Shown here: positions 5,927 to 10,355 of the stretch, in pieces
Position numbering within the stretch: position 1 is the stretch's first letter
Layout of the letters: each line of letters begins with the position of its first letter
NCBI GenBank assembly: GCA_946478895.1
Contig: CAMLDY010000090.1
Span: 1-10,355, forward strand
Direction: 5' to 3'
Source: an uncultured Gemmatimonadota bacterium
Lineage (GTDB): Bacteria; Gemmatimonadota; Gemmatimonadetes; Gemmatimonadales; Gemmatimonadaceae
DNA: 10,355 nt
Position numbers and translations under genes: made by a program
The notes under the pieces: generated by a model
What the model was told of the DNA's origin: nothing
What the model saw: only the letters and a program-made list of their open reading frames with translations
The model's database searches: none

Positions 5927-6655
5927 TTGAGTCGTACGGCGTTCCATGGTGTTGAAGCGAAACTCGTCATCGAGAAGCCCGTGATTCAAGTGGAAGTCCA
6001 GGCGCCTGCTGCTCCGGCCGCACCCGTTGCACCCGCCATCGCCCGCGGTGCGCGCACAGCGCCCGCCGCCAGCGAGATCTACGAGGGCTTTCGCGCGCAG
6101 CGCCGGGTGCTCGAGGACCAGCTCAATGATCTGCAGAACTCGCGCGCCCGGGTTGCCAGCCAGCTGGAGGATCTGGACGCCAGCGATGTGCAGCGCCCCG
6201 CGCTCGAGGCGAGACTCAAGGAGATCGACGGCCGGATCTCGAACGTCGACGGACAGCTAGCGGCGAACTCGACCCAGCTCGCCCAGGCGGCTGCCGTCCC
6301 CGGGGCGGTGGTAGAGAGACCGCCGCCGGTGTTTGTCCGCAACGGCCCGCCCGACGAAGCCTGGGTGCTCGGCGGGATGCTCATCGTCTTCGTGATGCTG
6401 CCGATCGCGATCGCCATCGCGCGCCGAATCTGGCGACGCAGTGCAGCAGTGGTGACCTCCCTGCCGCGCGAGGTTTCGGAGAGACTCGGCAGACTGGAAC
6501 AGGCGGTCGAGGCAACCGCACTGGAAGTCGAGCGCATCGGAGAGGGCCAGCGCTTCCTGACGCGGCTCTTTACCGAAGGCGAAGGAGCCCGGGTGCTTGG
6601 CACCGGTGGCCAGCAGCCGGAGCGTGCGCCCGTGAACGCGAAGCGGCTACCCTGA
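5927..6655 (+). CDS. Unknown protein with coiled coil, single transmembrane segment and C-terminal helical coil
   Basis: A 242-residue protein of no family I recognise. Order of parts: a short N-terminus; an Ala/Pro-rich linker (about 26-48); a charged heptad-like coiled coil (about 52-122: EGFRAQRRVLEDQLNDLQ, then ASQLEDLD, EARLKEIDGRISNVDGQLA); a Pro-rich turn (VERPPPVF); one membrane span at about 146-167 (WVLGGMLIVFVMLPIAIAIA) closed by basic RRIWRR; then a second amphipathic helix (EVSERLGRLEQAVEATALEVERI, 182-204) and a polar tail. By the positive-inside rule the C-terminal coil should be cytoplasmic and the longer coiled coil outside, but there is no signal peptide to confirm the N-terminal export. 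The start is uncertain: the TTG at 5927 follows an in-frame stop at 5921, has no ribosome site, and a GTG at 5981 would give a protein beginning at VIQVEVQ. It follows the MFS gene by 50 bp and ends just before a strong terminator. Confidence 0.75.
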   Translation: MSRTAFHGVEAKLVIEKPVIQVEVQAPAAPAAPVAPAIARGARTAPAASEIYEGFRAQRRVLEDQLNDLQNSRARVASQLEDLDASDVQRPALEARLKEIDGRISNVDGQLAANSTQLAQAAAVPGAVVERPPPVFVRNGPPDEAWVLGGMLIVFVMLPIAIAIARRIWRRSAAVVTSLPREVSERLGRLEQAVEATALEVERIGEGQRFLTRLFTEGEGARVLGTGGQQPERAPVNAKRLP

Positions 6656-6662
6656 AAACAAA

Positions 6663-6700
6663 CAAAGCCATTCTGACACCAGAATGGCTTTGCTGATTTT
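6663..6700. terminator. Bidirectional rho-independent terminator between convergent genes
   Basis: A perfect 12-bp stem, CAAAGCCATTCT (6663-6674) pairing with AGAATGGCTTTG (6681-6692), encloses the 6-base loop GACACC. On the plus strand it is followed by CTGATTTT; on the minus strand the stem is followed by TTTGTTTTC, so it can end transcripts of both the coiled-coil gene (stop at 6655) and the NmrA-like gene (stop at 6715). It is the only clear intrinsic terminator in the window. Confidence 0.88.
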
Positions 6701-6714
6701 GGGTGGTGCCCGGG

Positions 6715-7674
6715 TTACCCGAGTGGAATTCGCGACTTGTTCTGGCTCAGCCAGCGATCGAAGGTTTGCAGCTCCGGGTTGAGCGTCTTCGTCTCGCTGA
6801 TGCTGCGCGCATCGCAGCAATCCTGCTCGAACTCGCTGTAGAACTGGAACATGTTGCCGAGATCGTCGGCACCGGGGAATCCGAGGGCACGGAAGGCTTC
6901 GGGAGTGATCGGGTTGTACTTCACCTCCTGGCCCAGCGCTTTCGTCATCGATTTGGCGATTTGGGCCCCGCTCAGATGTCCGCCGGCGATGCCGACGGTC
7001 TGACCGATCATCTCGTCGCCTTTCTCGAAGATCGCGTAGGCCGCCTTGCCGATGTCGTGCGCGGCGATGCTGGCCATTTTTCGCGTTCCCATTGGGAGGT
7101 TGATGGCGAGCTTGCCGTCGGGACCTTTCTTCGGTCCCATCCCGAAGTAAATGAAGTTGTCCCAGTAGAACGACGTCAGCAGGAAAGTCGTCGGAACGCC
7201 GAGCTCGGTGAAGATGGCGTTGGCTTCGCCCTTGGCGTCGAAGTGCGGGACCTTGTACTTGCCCATCAGGGTGGGCATGCGGTTGTCGCTGAGCGGGACG
7301 AAGCTCCGGGTGTCCTCGAGGGTGGACCAGATGACGTGGTGGACTCCGGCATCCTTTGCGGCCTGCGCCATGTTGCGCGCCTGCGCGAGCTCCTTCTCAG
7401 GCTTGAGGTGCGCCCAATAAAAGGTGACGCAGTAAGCGCCGTGCGCGCCCTGAAATGCTTTCTTGAGTGACTTGACGTCGTCGACATCGCCGGCGACGAC
7501 TTCCGCGCCCGCTTCGGCAAGTGCTTTCGCCTTGTCGGACTTGGGATCCCGGGTGATTGCGCGGGCGGTGAACGGCCCACGCTTGTCTTCGAGGATGGCG
7601 CGCACCAATCCGCCACCTTGCGCGCCCGTCGCTCCGACTACGGCAATGACTTTCTTCTCCATCTTGTCGGCCAC
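6715..7674 (-). CDS. NmrA-like NAD(P)-binding protein (atypical short-chain dehydrogenase)
   Basis: A 319-residue protein beginning at GTG 7674, fixed by AGGAGG with a 6-base spacer. After a short lead it has the Rossmann glycine motif VVGATGAQG (12-20, Gly14-x-x-Gly17-x-x-Gly20), then strand FTARAITRDP (Arg42 placed to hold the 2'-phosphate of NADP), GAEVVAGDVDD (56-66), and GVHHVIWSTLEDT, the fourth-strand region where true dehydrogenases have a Tyr-x-x-x-Lys pair nearby. It then resembles NmrA/HSCARG proteins: KYKVPHFDAKGEANAIF, GVPTTFLLTSFYWDNF and the C-terminal GAQIAKSMTKALGQEVKY part. Family members sense the redox state of NAD(P) or act as reductases of small molecules; I cannot tell which. 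Two adjacent Cys occur in the C-terminal helix region (DCCDAR). The gene lies 94 bp downstream of the GntR gene on the same strand, so a shared transcript or its own promoter are both possible. Confidence 0.9.
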   Translation of the reverse strand: MADKMEKKVIAVVGATGAQGGGLVRAILEDKRGPFTARAITRDPKSDKAKALAEAGAEVVAGDVDDVKSLKKAFQGAHGAYCVTFYWAHLKPEKELAQARNMAQAAKDAGVHHVIWSTLEDTRSFVPLSDNRMPTLMGKYKVPHFDAKGEANAIFTELGVPTTFLLTSFYWDNFIYFGMGPKKGPDGKLAINLPMGTRKMASIAAHDIGKAAYAIFEKGDEMIGQTVGIAGGHLSGAQIAKSMTKALGQEVKYNPITPEAFRALGFPGADDLGNMFQFYSEFEQDCCDARSISETKTLNPELQTFDRWLSQNKSRIPLG

Positions 7675-7768
7675 AGCGAACCTCCTTTCCGGTTAGGCAA
7701 TCGCGTTGGTCCAGATTTTCACGCCACCATATCGCGCCGTTGTGACGGTTTTGCAAGACTGAGTTCGA
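7675..7768 (-). promoter_or_regulatory. Gap between GntR and NmrA-like genes with a weak promoter candidate
   Basis: On the minus strand, TTGCAA and GATATG are spaced by 17 bp, a weak sigma-70-like pair, upstream of the NmrA ribosome site. The spacer contains CCGTCACAACGG, a small inverted repeat with 4-bp arms that might be an operator. Both matches are poor enough to arise by chance, and the gene could instead be read through from the GntR gene. Confidence 0.22.
7681..7686 (-). promoter_or_regulatory. Ribosome binding site of the NmrA-like gene
   Basis: The minus strand reads AAAGGAGG, a near-full complement to the 16S rRNA tail; its AGGAGG lies 6 bases before the GTG at 7674. This is the strongest ribosome site in the window and supports GTG rather than the ATG four codons later. 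Confidence 0.8.
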
Positions 7769-8515
7769 CTACCAGTTGCCCTGCTCGCCCATGACTTCGA
7801 TCGCGCGCATCAGCCGATCGGATGCGTGCCGCCAGTTCGTCTGTACGGCGCGCTGCGCCATGGCAGAGTTGCCGGTGCGAATGCCCTCGACAATCGCGTC
7901 GTGCTCGGTGCCTGCCGTTGGGACGGTGTCGAGGAGCAGCGCGATATACATCCGGATGTAGCGCTCGGCCTGTGGCTTCACGGCTTCGTGGAGTGAGCGG
8001 AGCCGCGGACCGGCGCCGGCTTCGACGTAGCGGCGGTGGAATTTCTCGTCGAGCTCGTAGAGCTTCCCCGGCTGCGCGCCTTTCGCAGACGCTGCCCGAC
8101 GAAAATCCGCGTTCAGCGTGGCGAGGTCCCTGGCGAGCCTGTCGCGAGTGGATTCATTGAGCTGCGCGGCGCTCCTTGCCGCGAGTCCCTCGAGCTCACC
8201 GACGATCTCCAGCAGCTCGCCGACATCTTCCCTGGTAAGAGGCGCGACGGTCATGCGCGCCTGGTGGGTCGCCGACGCCATGACGTAACCTTCGCGCTCG
8301 AGCCGCTGAAACGCGGCGCGTACCGGTGTTCGACTGACCCCGAACCGCTCGGCCACCTCCGTTTCGACGATGCGCGCGCCGGGCGCGAGCTGACCACGGA
8401 CGATGAGGTTCCTCAGCGACTCGTAGAGCCGGTTCGCTCTCTCGGTGGCACCACCGCTGCCGGCGCGTCGGCCGGCCGATCTGGTCCGGGAAGTCCTGGA
8501 GCTTCGCTTGGGCAC
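7769..8515 (-). CDS. GntR-family transcriptional regulator, FadR/FCD subfamily
   Basis: A 248-residue regulator. After an Arg/Ser-rich N-terminal extension (about 1-25) comes the winged helix-turn-helix: ANRLYESLRNLIVRGQLAPG, ETEVAERFGVSRTPVRAAFQRLEREGYV (51-78), with recognition helix around 61-73. The C-terminal all-helical FCD effector domain covers about 95-240 and keeps the metal-site pattern of that domain: Asp156 and His160 (LDEKFH), His205 (TEHDAI) and His230 (NWRHASD). FCD proteins usually bind a carboxylic acid or amino acid through the metal and release DNA. The start is the GTG at 8515; no ribosome site is seen, but TATATT lies 9 bp upstream, so a very short leader is possible. 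It is divergent from the amino acid permease gene across 138 bp that hold a palindrome fitting this family's operators, so it probably controls the permease and perhaps itself. Confidence 0.93.
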   Translation of the reverse strand: MPKRSSRTSRTRSAGRRAGSGGATERANRLYESLRNLIVRGQLAPGARIVETEVAERFGVSRTPVRAAFQRLEREGYVMASATHQARMTVAPLTREDVGELLEIVGELEGLAARSAAQLNESTRDRLARDLATLNADFRRAASAKGAQPGKLYELDEKFHRRYVEAGAGPRLRSLHEAVKPQAERYIRMYIALLLDTVPTAGTEHDAIVEGIRTGNSAMAQRAVQTNWRHASDRLMRAIEVMGEQGNW

Positions 8516-8620
8516 AGTGCCGCCAATATAACGCCGCCGACCGGAGCGACACTGTCTGCCTGTCGTCAGCTATGGGCTTCTTGCGCCATTCCGCAGTCCT
8601 CCGTATTCTTGGCCGACAGT

Positions 8621-8630
8621 TTGTATACAA
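8621..8630. promoter_or_regulatory. Palindromic operator candidate for the FCD/GntR regulator
   Basis: The perfect 10-bp palindrome TTGTATACAA matches the general T-x-GT-(N)-AC-x-A pattern of FadR/FCD-subfamily operators. It lies 24 bp before the permease ATG, and TACAAT (8626-8631) inside it could serve as a -10 box, so a bound regulator would block the promoter. The divergently transcribed gene next to it encodes just such a regulator. No second copy was seen in the 138-bp region. Binding is inferred. Confidence 0.6.
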
Positions 8631-8644
8631 TTTCGCATGCAAAT

Positions 8645-8649
8645 GGAGG
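8645..8649 (+). promoter_or_regulatory. Ribosome binding site deciding the permease start
   Basis: GGAGG stands one base before the ATG at 8651 and four bases before the ATG at 8654. The spacing favours 8654 as the true start and rules out the long in-frame extension that reaches back across the GntR gene. Confidence 0.75.
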
Positions 8650-8653
8650 AATG

Positions 8654-10108
8654 ATGTCGCTCTTCGTGCGCAAGCCGCTCGCCGTCCTGCTCGCCGAGGC
8701 AGGCGCTGGAACACTGCGTCGCGAGCTCGGACCCCTGGCGCTGGTCACCCTCGGCATCGGCGCCGTGATTGGAGCCGGCATCTTCGTCCTCAGCGGCGAA
8801 GTTGCCTCCCTCCACACCGGCCCTGCGCTGACCCTGTCCATGGTCCTCGCCGGAGTCGCCTGCGTCTTCGCCGGCCTCTGCTACGCCGAGCTCGCGAGCA
8901 TGATCCCCGTCGCCGGGAGCGCGTACACCTACGCCTACGCGACCCTTGGCGAGCTCGTCGCCTGGATCATCGGCTGGGACCTGGTGCTCGAGTACTCGCT
9001 CAGCTCCTCCACCGTCGCCGTCGGCTGGGCCGGCTACGCCGTGACTCTGCTCGGTGAAATGGGAATCACCTTTCCTCCGCAGCTCACCGGTGCGCCGGGC
9101 ACCCACATCGCCCTCGCCGATGGAAGCCAGGTCACCGCGCTTTTCAATCTTCCCGCGATTCTGATCTGCCTGGCGATAACCGGACTGCTCGTGCTCGGCA
9201 TCCGCGAGTCCGCCCGCGTCAACACCACCATCGTCATCATCAAGCTCGCCGTGCTGATGCTCTTCATCGCCGTCGGCATCCACTACATCGACCCCGAAAA
9301 TCTTCACCCCTTCATTCCGCCCAACACGGGCGCCTTCGGATCGTTTGGCTGGAGCGGAATTCTGCGCGGCGCCGGCATCATCTTCTTCGCCTACATCGGA
9401 TTCGACGCAGTGTCCACCGCCTCTCAGGAGGCGAGGAATCCGGGCCGCGACATCCCGATCGGCATCCTGGTGTCACTCGCGATCTGCACCCTCATTTACA
9501 TCGCCGTCGGCATCGTCATGACGGGACTCGTTCCGTACCCCAAGCTGAACGTCGCATCACCGCTGGCGCTGGCCGTGCAATCGACTGGAGTCCGCTGGCT
9601 TCCCCCAATCGTCAACCTGGGCGCCATCTGCGGAATAGCGAGCGTGATTCTCGTCAACATGTTGGCGCAGTCGCGCATCTTCTACTCGATGAGCCGCGAC
9701 GGCCTGTTGCCTCCGATCTTTGCGCGGCTGCATCCGCGCTTCCGGACCCCGCACATCACCACCGCGGCAACCGGAATCATCATCGCCGTCGCGTCGGGCC
9801 TTTTTCCGATCAGCGTGCTCGGACAGCTGGTGAGCATGGGAACCTTGCTGGCGTTCGCGATAGTGTGTGCCGGCGTTCTGATCCTGCGGCGCACCGAGCC
9901 TGACATTCCGCGTCCGTTCAAGACTCCGTGGACTCCTGCCGTGCCGGTGATCGGCACGCTCATCTGCCTGTATCTGATGTCCGGACTGCCGCTTCCAACC
10001 TGGATCAGATTGTTCGTGTGGCTGGCAATCGGGCTATCGATCTATTTCGGCTACGGGAGAATGAGGGCGGCGACGCTGCGCTCGCGGCCAGTCGCCGAGC
10101 TCGCCTAA
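8654..10108 (+). CDS. APC-superfamily amino acid permease, cationic amino acid transporter (CAT) type
   Basis: A 484-residue inner-membrane transporter, the usual length for bacterial CAT/YfnA-like permeases, with about 12 hydrophobic segments. The first helix holds the broken substrate-binding segment GIGAVIGAGIF (34-44), typical of the family. Other hallmarks are CYAELASMIPVAGSAYTYAYATLGE (76-100), the sixth-helix region FFAYIGFDAVSTASQEARNPGRDIPIGI (244-271), and NMLAQSRIFYSMSRDGLLPPIF (335-356), followed by the Pro-rich RPFKTPWTPAVPVIG ending. It imports amino acids by proton coupling or exchange; the exact substrate cannot be read, though the CAT group often takes basic or neutral amino acids. 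The short cytoplasmic N-terminus begins right after a GGAGG site. Expression is probably governed by the divergent GntR regulator through the palindrome at 8621. Its TAA stop overlaps the stop of the next, convergent gene by four bases. Confidence 0.94.
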   Translation: MSLFVRKPLAVLLAEAGAGTLRRELGPLALVTLGIGAVIGAGIFVLSGEVASLHTGPALTLSMVLAGVACVFAGLCYAELASMIPVAGSAYTYAYATLGELVAWIIGWDLVLEYSLSSSTVAVGWAGYAVTLLGEMGITFPPQLTGAPGTHIALADGSQVTALFNLPAILICLAITGLLVLGIRESARVNTTIVIIKLAVLMLFIAVGIHYIDPENLHPFIPPNTGAFGSFGWSGILRGAGIIFFAYIGFDAVSTASQEARNPGRDIPIGILVSLAICTLIYIAVGIVMTGLVPYPKLNVASPLALAVQSTGVRWLPPIVNLGAICGIASVILVNMLAQSRIFYSMSRDGLLPPIFARLHPRFRTPHITTAATGIIIAVASGLFPISVLGQLVSMGTLLAFAIVCAGVLILRRTEPDIPRPFKTPWTPAVPVIGTLICLYLMSGLPLPTWIRLFVWLAIGLSIYFGYGRMRAATLRSRPVAELA

Positions 10109-10355
10109 CGCTGGAGTCGGCGCGCGAAGATCCTGTCCCAGGTTCGGAGCGCGGGTTTGGGCTTGAGATCCGCATCCACGAGTCCGAGTGTCGAGAAGAG
10201 CGGCAGAATCGCGGGCAATGGCTTGGGGAAGCCGCCGAGGTCGAGGTCGGTGAACGACAACTGGAAGACGCCGAGTGCGTGGGCACTGTCGAGCACTTTG
10301 GATTGGCGCGCTATGTACTGCGCCTCGATCTCCGGAGATGACGAGAACGCGCCAC
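10105..10355 (-). CDS. C-terminal end of a protein, possibly glycoside-hydrolase-like (5' truncated)
   Basis: The minus-strand frame is open from the right edge to TAG at 10105, giving about 82 residues; the gene starts beyond the window. The stretch AQYIARQSKVLDSAHALGVFQLSFTDLD followed by LGLVDADLKPKPALRTWDRIFARRL resembles the last strand and helix of TIM-barrel glycoside hydrolases, where a phrase like 'GLVD.dl.pKPAl..Wd' after a surface strand is common. That likeness is from pattern memory only; no catalytic residue lies in this part, so the call is tentative. Its stop codon overlaps the permease stop (shared bases CTAA at 10105-10108), and there is no terminator between the two convergent genes. 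Confidence 0.5.
   Translation of the reverse strand, partial: GAFSSSPEIEAQYIARQSKVLDSAHALGVFQLSFTDLDLGGFPKPLPAILPLFSTLGLVDADLKPKPALRTWDRIFARRLQR

Noticed and set aside
5995..6070. Ala/Pro-rich run as a tandem DNA repeat
   Set aside because: The GCx/CCx codons give a loose low-complexity stretch but no fixed repeat unit; it reads as a protein linker.
6703..7470. Plus-strand open frame of 255 codons
   Set aside because: Antisense to the NmrA-like gene, whose Rossmann motif and ribosome site are clear; the low-complexity Glu/Val/Leu product is a codon shadow.
8036..8653. In-frame N-terminal extension of the permease by about 206 residues
   Set aside because: It would run antisense through the GntR gene; the GGAGG before 8654 and family alignment fix the start at 8654.
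8570..9307. Minus-strand open frame of 245 codons
   Set aside because: Antisense to the amino acid permease; the Asp/Gly/Glu-rich product mirrors the permease codons and it has no ribosome site.

Overview
The window is GC-rich, tightly packed bacterial chromosome: ten complete protein genes that I would stand behind, a partial gene at each edge, and one doubtful very small ORF. Start codons include ATG, GTG and TTG, and several starts have a clear GGAGG-type ribosome binding site. Gene content (PQQ dehydrogenase with a lipoprotein cytochrome c, isoprenylcysteine-methyltransferase-like enzyme, EntS-like exporter, CAT-type amino acid permease) fits a Gram-negative, aerobic soil heterotroph. Gemmatimonadota or a neighbouring phylum is my best guess, but no rRNA or marker gene is present to settle it. 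No tRNA, rRNA, CRISPR array, insertion sequence or phage gene was seen.

Layout. Left edge (1-312, +): the C-terminal end of a probable beta-lactamase-fold serine hydrolase. It converges, with 2 bp between stops, on a five-gene minus-strand run spanning 4518 to 315. In transcription order this run holds a membrane methyltransferase of the isoprenylcysteine/phospholipid type, an exported NTF2-like protein, a lipoprotein PQQ-dependent alcohol dehydrogenase, a lipoprotein cytochrome c, and an antibiotic-biosynthesis-monooxygenase (ABM)-like ferredoxin-fold protein. Gaps are 9-24 bp except for 272-290 bp before the cytochrome gene, which contains a 25-codon signal-peptide-like ORF. The dehydrogenase carries the extra Asp (Trp-Asp-Tyr-Asp) that marks lanthanide-dependent enzymes of the XoxF/PedH type. 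The dehydrogenase and cytochrome are the biochemical core: alcohol oxidation outside the inner membrane, with electrons passed to a tethered cytochrome.

Middle (4560-6655, +): an MFS exporter diverges from the methyltransferase gene across 41 bp and is followed by an unknown protein with a coiled coil, one membrane span and a second helical coil. A strong bidirectional hairpin terminator (6663-6700) separates it from the next convergent gene.

Right (6715-10355): a minus-strand GntR/FCD regulator and an NmrA-like NAD(P)-binding protein lie divergent to a CAT-type amino acid permease (+). The perfect palindrome TTGTATACAA just upstream of the permease fits an operator for an FCD regulator, so the three genes may form a small amino-acid-responsive unit. 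The permease stop codon overlaps the stop of an incoming convergent gene (possibly a glycoside-hydrolase-like protein) that runs off the right edge.

There is no gene-free stretch longer than 300 bp; the longest is 1260-1531. I saw no evidently new defence or mobile system. The most interesting part is the membrane-tethered, lanthanide-type dehydrogenase cluster.
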